Assembly: GCA_026770615.1 (NCBI GenBank)
Contig: MU631566.1
Coordinates: 195,841 to 213,103 of the forward strand
Source: Pavlovales sp. CCMP2436
Taxonomy: Eukaryota > Haptophyta > Pavlovophyceae > Pavlovales
Direction of reading: 5' to 3'
Length of the DNA: 17,263 nucleotides
Under the pieces are notes generated by a model that did no database searches, was not told the origin of the DNA, and saw only the letters and a list, made by a program, of their open reading frames with translations. Shown one piece after another: positions 1-7,797 of this stretch. How positions within the stretch are numbered: the stretch's first letter is position 1; each line of letters starts with the position of its first letter. The position numbers and the translations under genes were made by a program.

Positions 1-20
1 AAAAAAAAAAAATGGCAATG

Positions 21-49
21 TCCGCGGACGAGATTTTCACCGCAGAAAT
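21..49 (+). repeat. Degenerate copy 1 of the FNR exon 241-312 (5' part)
   Basis: The codons read ADEIFT, as in exon 241-312, then diverge into GCAGAAATA and an in-frame stop. An ATAA-rich stretch containing ATAAATGAATAATAA follows, and a similar stretch follows copy 2 at about 206-232. It is a pseudo-exon fragment, not a translated exon. Confidence 0.6.
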
Positions 50-145
50 ATAAATGAATAATAAATAAAATAATAAATAAATAATAAATAAAACACCAAA
101 TAACAACAGTACCACATGAAGTAACAACATCAACAACAAGAACAG

Positions 146-190
146 GTTGAGGAATATGCGAACGAGATATTCACCGCAGAAGAGAAATAA
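146..190 (+). repeat. Degenerate copy 2 of the FNR exon 241-312 (5' part)
   Basis: It begins after ACAG, resembling the splice acceptor of the real exon, and encodes VEEYANEIFT, which matches exon 241-312 except for one Asp to Asn change. It then reads AEEK and stops (TAA at 188-190). It shares the CACCGCAGAA stretch with copy 1, so copies 1 and 2 are closer to each other than to the intact exon. Confidence 0.7.
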
Positions 191-240
191 TCATAATTCA
201 TGCTAATCTACTCATAATAAATGAATAATAACTTACAAAG

Positions 241-1002
241 GTTGAGGAGTACGCGGACGAGATTTTCACAAAGCTTGAGAACGGCGCGCACATGTACTTC
301 TGCGGCCTCAAGGTTTTTTTTTTTTTTTTTACTACTACTGCTACTACTGCACAGCACATGTATTTCTGCGGCCTTAAGGTACTTTCAAATCGTCATTATA
401 ATACTGTCGAGACTACCGGACGTGAAACCCAACTTCAAGAAAACCCGAACGAAATCGCCTGCTCGCAGCTCTGTCGGCGCTTTGGTACCACCGCAAGGTG
501 ACGCTAGAGCTCAACAGAGCGACGCTCAGACGCTGACACCCGGGGCCTCCTGGACGCAGAGACTGCGCCCCAGGCGGTAAAAGGGGCATCATAACATAAA
601 ATAGCTATAATATTATTAATATTATTGTTGCTTTGAATAACTATTGTACTTCACGTGTAATTCTGCGGCCTCAAGGTACGTATAGTAATTAGACTCCTAA
701 TAATGATAGTCAATAAGATGTCTACGAATTTGTGCTGATACATGGGGGGGGGATGAAGCATAACCAGAATACACATGTTTTTGTTCTCCTTTTGGAAGAT
801 GCATGCCATAGCCGAGATGCCCAATCGCGTGCGCGTGGCCACTACTCTTGCGATTCGTGTGTTTCTGTGCTGTGCAACGAAGGGCATGATGCCCGGCATC
901 ACCGAGATGCTCGAGCGCGTGGCCACGTCCAAGGGCATCAACTGGGCGGAGACGCTCGAGGAGCTCAAGAAGAAGGGGCAGTGGCACGTCGAGGTCTACT
1001 AG
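241..1002 (+). CDS. petH: Ferredoxin-NADP+ reductase, C-terminal two exons (partial; join 241..312, 883..1002)
   Basis: This is the end of plastid ferredoxin-NADP+ reductase, the flavoenzyme that passes electrons from photosystem I-reduced ferredoxin to NADP+. Exon 241-312 encodes 24 residues containing EYADEIF, then [10 protein letters not shown]. Exon 883-1002 starts GMMPGI and ends QWHVEVY followed by TAG. GAH-YFCGLKGMMPGI is the NADP-binding segment with the conserved Cys, and a terminal (W)HVEVY is diagnostic of the family, whose final Tyr stacks on FAD. The two exons join in phase 0 across a 570-nt GT-AG intron. The acceptor before 241 is AG at 239-240. The rest of the gene, about 300 residues including the FAD domain, lies left of the window. 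The donor GTTTTT at 313 is weak, so the exact donor is less certain than the identity. Confidence 0.88.
355..378 (+). repeat. Duplicate copy 4 of the FNR exon (3' part, HMYFCGLK)
   Basis: These eight codons encode HMYFCGLK exactly as in exon 241-312. The only differences are two synonymous changes (TAC to TAT, CTC to CTT). The piece is flanked by AG (353-354) and GT (379-380), so it still looks like a micro-exon. It lies inside the last intron. Confidence 0.7.
652..675 (+). repeat. Duplicate copy 5 of the FNR exon (3' part, with stop)
   Basis: It corresponds to the HMYFCGLK codons but reads HV-stop-FCGLK (TAA at 658-660). No AG stands directly upstream. The donor-like GTACGT at 676-681 is intact. 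It would be a poison exon if spliced in, and is more likely a decayed duplicate. Confidence 0.6.
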
Positions 1003-1446
1003 GCCACGTTTGCACCTGCTCGCGTTTGTGTTTGGGCAGCGACTCACTTCGACACTCGCTACTCGCGCGGCCGTCTGGGGCGGACGCTGAATGCTTCTGT
1101 CCGGAGACGGGCCTTGCCCGCGGTGGGGGGCTGGGGGGGGGGGTAATGTTATTATTATTATAGGGGTGGGGTGGGGGGGCATGATGGCTGCATGAGACTT
1201 TGGACGCCACGCGCGCACAGCAGCAGCAGGAGCGCGAGCGGCAGCGACGATTAAGCGATATTTGAGCGCCACCGGACCGTCGCCGGTGCGAGCCGGCCTC
1301 TCGCGCGCACGAGTCGCACCAGCCCAGGACGGTGTCGCTGTTAAGAGACGAGGGCCTGTAAGTTGTGGTCTAAAATCAATATGTACAAACGTTAAGGCTT
1401 AATTAAGCTACAACTCTGTCTAGCTAAATTGTTATATATATACTCT
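1003..1446. other. Intergenic region downstream of FNR
   Basis: I see no convincing gene here; the long frames on both strands are biased-composition artefacts. Two overlapping inverted repeats occur: CACCGG/CCGGTG (1270-1275 with 1283-1288) and GGTGCGA/TCGCACC (1286-1292 with 1314-1320). They could form alternative hairpins near the FNR transcript end. No clear polyadenylation signal could be assigned. Confidence 0.5.
1122..1179 (+). other. G-run cluster, possible G-quadruplex
   Basis: G-tracts of 4 to 11 are separated by one to three bases in two blocks (1122-1143 and 1163-1179), split by an ATT microsatellite. The arrangement fits intramolecular G-quadruplex rules. It sits about 120 nt past the FNR stop codon, so it would be in the 3' UTR or just beyond. 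A role in termination is conjecture. Confidence 0.45.
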
Positions 1447-1447
1447 A

Positions 1448-1484
1448 CAGTCAGACGCCATCTTGAATCCCTATCATAAATATA
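1448..1484 (+). repeat. 37-bp dispersed repeat, copy 1
   Basis: It matches 9860-9896 at 35 of 37 positions. It can be read as QSDAILNPYHKY in one frame, where the other copy reads QSDASLNPYHKY. Flanks are not similar beyond the repeat. Confidence 0.75.
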
Positions 1485-1649
1485 TACTCTAGTTACTCGA
1501 GGTGTACAAAATCTTGCTATAATGCACCTCGACCCTGCTTCGACGAGTTGGGCGCTAGTTGTGAACGATCGCTTTTTCGTGCAAAATTACCCCCTGGCAA
1601 CACTGTATCCGGGTGACGGGCCACACAACCGCCACCCCCCCCACCGCCC

Positions 1650-2648
1650 GTGCGTGCAACGCCACACAACCCGATACCCAGAATCCGCCTCGAGGCCATA
1701 CGGGGCGAGCCACGCCAACGCGAACAGGCCGCCACACAGCAAATTCCTACCCTCACACCACCAACGGCCCCGCCAGCCATGCCTCACGCGCCCACACCAA
1801 GGCCGCCACGCAAACGGACGCAGAGCCAAGTGACGCCCGTCACACGCCAGAGGCACTCCCCCGCCACACCTCAGCCGGCCACACCACAGATGCCAACACC
1901 AGCCATCCCCCCAGGGCCACAAACAACGGCCGCCCCCATCGTACCAAATAGGGCCACGCCACCCACGCACACACGCACATTGCGCTCATCCAGACGGCCA
2001 GTGGAAGCCTGCCAGTTCACCGCACCACCTACGGAAGAGGAACAGCCACAGACCCCCGAGCCATCAACAGTGAATACGCCCGCCTCGCTACACGAGACCA
2101 CCGCAAGCCCACCACTCAAACGCTCACAGAGCCGAGCCAAGCCTGACACACCACAGCCTACGCCGGCCACTCAAAAGAGGCCAACCCCACTCGGCCCACC
2201 GGTGCCACAAGCAGCGGCCGCCCACATCACAGCAGCCGAGGACATGCCGGCGCCTCCTCACCCACGTATACTACGCCCATGCAAACGCCCACTGGAAGCC
2301 AACCAGACCTTCCCACCACTCATGGAACCAGACCAGACACAACAGTCGATCGTGGAACAGCAGCGGCCTCGCACGACGCGGCTCCCCATAGACAACAGCG
2401 GAACGACTACTGCAAGAGTCCCACACCACCGTGCTCTGCGCTCATCCATGCGGCCCAACGCAGCGACACAGACCCAAACACCCCAGCAGCCAACAGAGAA
2501 GCGCCAAAAGCGCAGGAGGAGAGAGGGACAATGCCCCGAAGCCACACCAGCAGACGCACGCCAAGAACGCAAGAGGGAAGTACAATGCCCCGAAAACACA
2601 ACCCAACATATCGAGCCCGAGGCCCACCACCCTGAAGGGGTGGGGTAG
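1650..2648 (+). CDS. Low-complexity C-terminal tail of retroelement ORF (copy A fragment)
   Basis: This is an open frame of about 332 codons, rich in Pro, Thr, Gln and Arg, with no enzymatic domain. It contains internal repeats. A unit of about 100 residues starting at KRTQSQ (residues 55-60) recurs at KRSQSR (157-162). The motif R-x-L-R-(S/P)-(S/C)-x-(R/K)-P occurs three times (near 109, 206 and 261). A short repeat REGQCPE/REVQCPE is near the end (291 and 309). The end, IEPEAHHPEGVG then TAG, aligns with copy B, which has IEPEAHPPEGVG then TAG with synonymous changes; this supports the frame. The ATG at 1650 is not a credible native start, because this is probably the 3' end of a longer polyprotein. 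Function of the tail is unknown; nucleic-acid binding is plausible from its basic clusters. Confidence 0.6.
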   Translation: MRATPHNPIPRIRLEAIRGEPRQREQAATQQIPTLTPPTAPPAMPHAPTPRPPRKRTQSQVTPVTRQRHSPATPQPATPQMPTPAIPPGPQTTAAPIVPNRATPPTHTRTLRSSRRPVEACQFTAPPTEEEQPQTPEPSTVNTPASLHETTASPPLKRSQSRAKPDTPQPTPATQKRPTPLGPPVPQAAAAHITAAEDMPAPPHPRILRPCKRPLEANQTFPPLMEPDQTQQSIVEQQRPRTTRLPIDNSGTTTARVPHHRALRSSMRPNAATQTQTPQQPTEKRQKRRRREGQCPEATPADARQERKREVQCPENTTQHIEPEAHHPEGVG

Positions 2649-2668
2649 ACCGGAACCACAATAAGCCC

Positions 2669-2715
2669 CCCACCGTGTGATTCTTGCCCCTCGTGGACAA
2701 GAATTACACGGTGGG
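2669..2715 (+). other. Conserved 3'-UTR stem-loop of the retroelement (copy A)
   Basis: An 18-nt arm (2669-2686) pairs with 2698-2715 with a single G-T wobble and an 11-nt loop beginning CCCCTCG. The equivalent hairpins in B (7471-7518), C (11046-11094) and D (12715-12763) have different arm sequences but still pair. It lies 20 nt after the ORF stop. Confidence 0.8.
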
Positions 2716-3180
2716 ATACAGGCTGCAAGAGTTTATTAGTCTGTTTTTATATGTGCTACAGGTGCGGCATGTGCGCAGGCGAGCTGCATTTTGAGACGAG
2801 CGAAAGGCATCAGCGGCCGGTCAGCGCGCGCCAGTCAGAGAGTTGTCGATTGTCGTGTGTCTGATCAGCCTTAGCGTTCGGGACGGTATCCATGTGCCCT
2901 GCTAAGGTCCCTTGATCCGAGTGTTTCTCAACGCTTAGGAGACCTGTCAGGGGACGGACGTATTTCTAGATCCTTACACACGCATGGGCGCTTGCAAGTC
3001 GCCTTGCGTCCATGGAAGCTGGAAGTATTATTAGTATACCTGCATGGTTTGCAACAGGTCACGTATTCGAACTCACAGACTTGGTCGACGTCAGACATTA
3101 ATGCTGGCAAGGGGTGGTGGAAGAGGTGAAGTTGGTAACAAATTAGTAGCAGATACCATAGCCCCCCCCCCCTGCTATAA

Positions 3181-4133
3181 AGATTAGCCAGAGTGGTGAC
3201 AGCAGAAGCGCTCAAGAAAGTTAGACTTCTCTTCATACCCCACCCAGCCCTAATAGGACAGACCGAATGGCCCCTCCACCGGCAGCCGGCGGCTGTCATC
3301 AAAGTCGTACAGAACGCACTGAGCGACTGGGAATCTAAGGCAGTAGCAGTCCGGAGCGAACCCACCACAGTGGTGCTCACACCAAACACGCTCACAGCCC
3401 ACAGCTGGGCTATTGCAGACCCAGCAATGGGTGCCCTCATCACCTCCGACCAACGAGCTGCACGAAATGCAGTAATAGACAGGGTCGCGAGAAAGCGCCT
3501 GGAGGCGAGAGGCCCCGTTAAATATGCCCCGGGTATAGGCCGGATGGACAACGTCGAAGCCAGATGGCAAGAAGAGAGCACGGCATCACTGCGCCTCCCA
3601 CGCGGCTGGGGAAAAAGAACCCCTGAAAATTACACCAAACACATGGCAACCCTGAACCTCGGCTCGCACCGCCACAACACCGAGTGGGCAGCCGAGCACC
3701 CGGAGATGGCCACAACTGTGTTAAACATTAACGGGAAAACGAGAAGATGGCCCTCACCTGCCCCCTATGCAAGGCACCTGGCCCATCAGACACTAGACAT
3801 CACCTAAACCATGAGTGCCGGGCGACTGAAAAACACCGGGACGACCTCCACGGCACACTCTGCGCCAAGCTGGCACTGCGCCTAGGACACCCAAAAGCTA
3901 ATATGCTGGCCAAGCGCATGATGACAAGACCAGATTACTACTCAGGACAGATCGGGATGAGCATCAAGGATGAACTCAAGAAAGAGAGCGGGGGTGTAGC
4001 CCCCAAGCCGGGCGACCTGCACCTCATACTATTACACCATAGCCTCGAAATGTGCACGCTACGCAAAGCCGCGATTGAGACGTCCACGGCGGCAACTAAG
4101 GACAAAATATCCGTACATGACGCATATAAATAA
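3181..4133 (+). pseudogene. Retroelement fragment: post-RNase H linker and CCHC zinc finger
   Basis: This is a 5'- and 3'-truncated piece of the retroelement polyprotein. Homology to the - strand copies starts near VTAEALKKV (3196) and runs through APGIGRM, KHMATLNLGS, the zinc finger, PDYYSG and KPGDLH to DAYK at 4130. The finger reads CPLC then HH-x4-C (C-x2-C-x9/10-H-x4/5-C; 3759-3818), as in LINE C-terminal fingers. One small indel near 3745, just before the finger, shifts the frame from the 3193-3807 frame to the 3747-4133 frame. In copy D the protein continues past DAYK into FKVAMWAVQTAERAARKL, so this copy stops at an element junction. No RNase H core is present. Non-functional. Confidence 0.8.
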
Positions 4134-4149
4134 TACACACACAAAAAAG

Positions 4150-6040
4150 ATGGTTGATACCTTGAGGCAATTTTGTGTACTAGCGGACAAACAACAAGCG
4201 GTCCTGCCTTACCACCCAGGAGCGGTCTTAACAAATAACGAACAGGACGAGACCACTCTTCAACTGGTACGGGACCCGTATCGACCCACAATAGCATCCC
4301 TTAGAATGATGACCATCCCGCAATTAGAACTCTACAATAGCGAACTTAGAAAACGCATGGCGATACGCTACGCCAAGTGCGAAGCAGCTCATAAAGAAGC
4401 CAACAAAGCAGCGGATGACAGAACCCAAGATGCAATAAACACAGGCCTATTTCGAACTGCTACCAACAATGCGAGAAAGCTCCTCTACCCACGATCCCTG
4501 CAGCAAGGGGTACACATGTGAAGACATCCGATAACACATAAAGTCACAACAAAGCCAAAAGAAGTTATCAGTTTAGCTACAGACTACACTCGAACACTAC
4601 TAGGCAAAACCCCTCCCCTCCCGCCTACGGGCAAAGCATGGCAAGATCCAAGTGAATGTACTGACCTGACTAAACATTGGACGGACGAAAAGACAACACA
4701 TGTCCAAGCACTTGCTACTCCAAACGATCTCGTCCGCCTAATCGTTGCCGGCAAGGCACGCAGCGCTCCGGAACTAGATGGTGTACAATACCTAGCCCAA
4801 AAACTGCTGCTACAAGCCGATAATATTGAAAACCACATTGGTGAATTACACACTCTCCTAACAAACGTCCTCAATACTACGCTTAAAGAAACGACCCTAC
4901 CAACCCAACTGGGTACATCAGAAATCGTCTACTTCTACAAGATAGGTGATCCCACAAAACTTTCGAACTACAGAGGCCTCCCACTCCAAAGCGTCATCTA
5001 CAAATTACCCGCAGCCTTCATGGCGGGACAGCTACTAGGCGCCGCAGGCAGAATGTAGCTCCTATCCGAACAACAGCTTGCGGCAAGAAATAGTGGCAGA
5101 GCAGCAGACCACGTAGCAGTGATGGCTGCAGCCATAGCTGAAGCACTGGCAGCAGGACGAGAATTACACATCATCACTTGCGACATCCAAAAGGCATTCG
5201 ACGCAGTCCCACGATATGCCTTGTGGGAGGCAATAGAACGTCACGGCTACCCACCCGAGACGGTGCGACGCGTTCGCATGCTCCAGACATGCACGGGGGC
5301 ATATGTGCGAACAGACTACGGCAGATCAAAGCACCCGGTTCTCACTTCCATGGGGTGCAAGCAAGGCTGCCCGCTCAGCCCGATCACGTATTGCTTATTT
5401 ATGAACATGCTTCACCGCCAGCTGGATAAGCAGCCAGGTGGCTACCAACCGACTCCACCGCCAGGCCACACTCACAGAAAGCCGTGCAACCCTCTTAAAT
5501 ACCAGGCATACATGGACGATTTAGTACTCTTTGCAGAAAAGGCATGCACTGCACAGGCCAGGATAGGAATAGCAGACCGCTTCCTTGCGGCCTACACCAT
5601 AGAGTTCAACGCCAAGAAGTGCTATCACACCTCGATACTACCTAAGTTGCCAGAGCACTGGGGACCCAAACCACCAGTTCAGACAGTCAGTGATGATCAA
5701 GGAAACCCCACCCAGAAAGCCTGCATCTGCCTACCATCAAGAGATACAAACTCCCCACACATGAAGGTGCCCCAGACGCCAAAGGACAAAACTTTTGAAT
5801 ACCTGGGACACCTCCTAACCACCAACGGCAAGTGGCAGGGCCAGGAACGTAAACTCTTGATTAAGATAGCACAGGCCATGGGAAAGGTGCACCTTGCCTC
5901 GAGCAAAGGGGCATGGCACACCCTCTGGATAGCCAAGCTGTCCCACCATGACGTAGCTTCAATACTACCATACTTAGCATCAGACTTATCTGATAATTTC
6001 CTGTCCATGATGCTTACAGCAATAGTAGAGGCCACGCGCC
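4150..6040 (+). pseudogene. Non-LTR retrotransposon reverse transcriptase, two in-frame stops
   Basis: One frame runs about 630 codons, interrupted only by TGA (4519-4521) and TAG (5056-5058). RT motifs appear in order: an ARSAPELDGV segment before the fingers (the KSPGPDGI-type motif), IGDPTKLSNYRGLPLQS (motif 1), DIQKAFDAVPR (motif A, from 5182), MGCKQGCPLSP (motif B, near 5350), YMDDLVLFAE (motif C, 5509-5538), NAKKC (motif D) and FEYLGHLL (motif E, near 5794). All catalytic Asp residues are present. The NYR and GCKQGCPLSP patterns are LINE-type, not LTR-type. The 120 residues before the first stop look like a linker. No apurinic-like endonuclease or restriction-like endonuclease is seen. 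The frame runs into a junction near 6040. Confidence 0.9.
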
Positions 6041-7342
6041 CACTCGGGGTATAAGTGATGCTTTGTGTCTTGTGAGTTGAGTGCTTTGCATAGAGGGCAG
6101 GTGAGGCCCATTGTTTCGGACTTTCCGTCAATGGTAATTTTAGTGATGGCCATCGCCGGAAATTTTGCTGCCCACTCGGCATTGTGGCGGTATGATCCGA
6201 GAATCAATCTGGCCATGTGTTTGGTGTACTTTTCCGTGGGTCGCTGTTGGCCCCTAACTCGTGGGAGGCGCAGAGCCGTCGTGCTTTCTTTTGACCACAT
6301 GGCTTCTACATTGGCCATTCTACCTATGCCGGGGGCATGTTTGACGGGGCCTCTTTTTTCTAGGCGATCCCTCGCAACTCTGTCTATTAGCGCATGGCGT
6401 GCTGCTCGTTGGTCGGATGTGATGATGTTTCTTGTCGCAGTGGCCGCCATTGCCCAGCAATGAGCCCGTGAGCGTGTTTTTTGTGAGCTGTACTGTGGTG
6501 GCTTCTCTGTGTACTGCTACTGCCTTTGAGCCCCAGTCGCTCAATGCGTTCTGCACGAGCTTTATGACAGCCGGGGGTTGGAGGTGGGGAGGCAAATCAG
6601 CCTGGCTGCGCTAGTTGTCGCCTCGTGTGGAGATGAAGAGCCGGGTCACTTTCTTTAGCGCCTCTGCTGTCACTATTCTAGCTCTCGAGGCGTCATCGTG
6701 ACGTACCGCTCCCGGGGTATGTATAATTCTGGCTACTTCATCATCCGATTTGGTATGAGCCACAGTGTGAGTCGCGTTCCTGTAGCGTCCGTGCGCCTCG
6801 TCACGTTGTTTGAGGCTGAGTAGGCGGTAGAAGTGAGGGTTTGCATCATAGCTCGTGGGACCCCTTAACCCGTGTGGTAGGGGGTTGCGGTCTAGGTGCC
6901 GTCTGTGCCAGTCTAGGCGTTTTACGCCTGTGTCATGGTCCCATCCGATGAATAGCACTTGCTCGTGAGTCAGTGCTTGTAAGGCCAGTGTGACCGCATT
7001 GCATTCTGCGTTGACAACCGTTTGATCGCATGAGAATGTGCACGTGAGGATATGTGCCTCTGGGGCATGTGTCGTGCCGCGGATGTGGTGCGATTGGAGT
7101 ACGTAAAAGCACGCAACACCGGCTGCTCGAGCCTCGCCGTTTCCATCAGGATTGATAAGTGAACCGTCGACCCCGACATGTGGGCTGCACAATTGTGGTT
7201 TCTCCGCTGTCGGTGGTCGGTGTCTGAGTGCATGTATCAGTGTTGTGTGGCGTGTGACGAACCGGAAGCACATAGGTCCGTATAATGCCGACGTGAGCGC
7301 GGGCAGGATTTTCCGTAATATTTCCAGCTGCTCCGGGTGTTT
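6041..7342 (-). pseudogene. Retroelement RNase H domain and truncated zinc finger
   Basis: On the - strand, the frame from 7342 to 6611 encodes a linker (EQLEILRKILPALTSAL) and an RNase H-like fold. The first carboxylate is in VGVDGS (Asp codon near 7168), the Glu in NAECNA (near 7006), and an Asp candidate in GWDHD (near 6940). HTKSDDEVARIIHTPGAVR resembles the final His/Asp region. Two frameshifts follow, near 6605 and 6450. The sequence then matches VTAEALKKV, the APGIGRM region and CPLC...HHLYPE of copy D. The last Cys of the finger is lost at the junction (PEW replaces PEC), where this segment meets the oppositely oriented RT. RNase H after RT is typical of I-group LINEs. Assignment of the third catalytic residue is tentative. 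Confidence 0.8.
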
Positions 7343-7344
7343 TT

Positions 7345-7452
7345 ACCACACCGACAGAGCCGCACCACAAGCGCAAGAGGGAAGAAGAATGCCTCGAAAA
7401 CACACTTCAACATATTGAACCCGAGGCCCACCCCCCTGAGGGGGTGGGGTAG
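7345..7452 (+). pseudogene. C-terminal tail codons of retroelement copy B
   Basis: This short frame reads KRKREEECLENT then QHIEPEAHPPEGVG and stops at TAG (7450-7452). Copy A reads ERKREVQCPENT then QHIEPEAHHPEGVG and TAG, with several synonymous differences (ATC/ATT, GAG/GAA). The last codons form a 9-bp hairpin (CCCACCCCC 7427-7435 with GGGGGTGGG 7440-7448). Confidence 0.65.
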
Positions 7453-7790
7453 ACCGGGACTACAACAAGCCTCCACCGTGTAATTCCTGCCCCTCGTGTG
7501 CAAGATTCACACTGTGAGATGCAGGCTGTCGTAGGATATTAGTCTGTTTATTATGTGCTACAGGTGCGGCATGTGCGCAGGCGAGCTGCATTTTGAGACG
7601 AGCGAGAAGCAGCAGCGGCCGGTCAGCGCGCGCCAGTCGGAGAGTCGTCGATTGTCGTGTGTCTGATCTGCCTCAGTGGTGATGACGGTACCCGTGTGCT
7701 CTGCTAAGGTCCCATGATCCGAGTGTTCTCGCAACGCTTGGGCCATGTGGAGACCTGTCAGGGGACGGACGTATTTCTACATATTTACAC
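7453..7790 (+). mobile_element. 3' UTR and terminus of retroelement copy B, abutting the PPR gene
   Basis: It aligns with 2649-2979 almost throughout, including TGCTACAGGTGCGGCATGTG and the terminal GGGGACGGACGTATTTCTA. The stem-loop at 7471-7518 and the terminal stem-loop (AGTGTT 7722-7727 with AACGCT 7733-7738, with outer CATG/CATG and GGTC/GACC pairs) are preserved. The terminus TTACAC ends at 7790, 7 nt before the ATG of the PPR gene. Confidence 0.85.
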
Positions 7791-7797
7791 ATTAGCC

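Larger units (their letters stand above)
313..882 (+). other. Last intron of the FNR gene
   Basis: The segment starts GT directly after the CGLK codons and ends AG directly before GMMPGI, restoring the FNR reading frame in phase 0. It opens with a T-run (313-330) and holds two duplicate pieces of the upstream exon (355-378 and 652-675) plus AT-rich filler around 590-650. The copy at 652-675 is followed by GTACGT, a better donor than the one at 313, so alternative or cryptic splicing is possible. Confidence 0.7.
1650..2979 (+). mobile_element. Retroelement copy A: C-terminal tail and 3' end
   Basis: This is the 3' portion of a LINE-like element that recurs four more times in the window. It contains the low-complexity tail of the ORF (to 2648), a hairpin at the stop codon, a long stem-loop at 2669-2715, a 3' UTR, a terminal stem-loop (AGTGTT 2920-2925 with AACGCT 2930-2935), and a terminus GGGGACGGACGT...TTACAC ending at 2979. 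There is no poly(A). The same order is found in copy B (+) and copies C and D (-). The left boundary is uncertain, since the sequence 1515-1650 cannot be aligned to any other copy by eye. Confidence 0.75.
4150..7790 (+). mobile_element. LINE-like retroelement with internally inverted segment, ending in copy B 3' end
   Basis: Read on the + strand, the region has reverse transcriptase (4150 to about 6040), then RNase H plus zinc finger in reverse orientation (6041 to about 7343), then the tail codons and 3' end in forward orientation (7345-7790). The expected order for a non-LTR element is RT, RNase H, finger, tail, 3' UTR. An inversion of the middle segment of one element is therefore the simplest reading. 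About 150 residues after the finger are missing. Two or more nested elements would also explain it. The 5' side is truncated: no endonuclease domain is visible before the RT, and the sequence abuts the 3181-4133 fragment through an ACACACACAAAAAAG stretch. Confidence 0.6.

Noticed and set aside
697..1272. A 191-residue minus-strand protein downstream of FNR.
   Set aside because: It overlaps the FNR last exon on the opposite strand and the G-run tracts. The composition is low-complexity and no domain is visible.
1517..2728. Several minus-strand frames opposite the copy A tail (Trp/Gly/Cys-rich).
   Set aside because: They are antisense shadows of a Pro/Thr-rich sequence. The + frame is supported by the shared C terminus with copy B.
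4519..5058. TGA and TAG in the RT frame as evidence of a reassigned genetic code or readthrough.
   Set aside because: FNR uses TAG, PPR uses TAA, and the partial gene uses TAG as natural ends. Decay of a truncated retroelement is the simpler explanation.
2560..7790. Copies A and B as a pair of long terminal repeats flanking RT and RNase H (an LTR retrotransposon).
   Set aside because: The direct repeats flank an RT, which invites this reading. However, the RT motifs are LINE-type, the repeats include coding tail sequence, lack TG...CA ends, and in copy D the ORF runs straight into the same unit as a 3' end. Copies C, D and E also occur alone in the other orientation.
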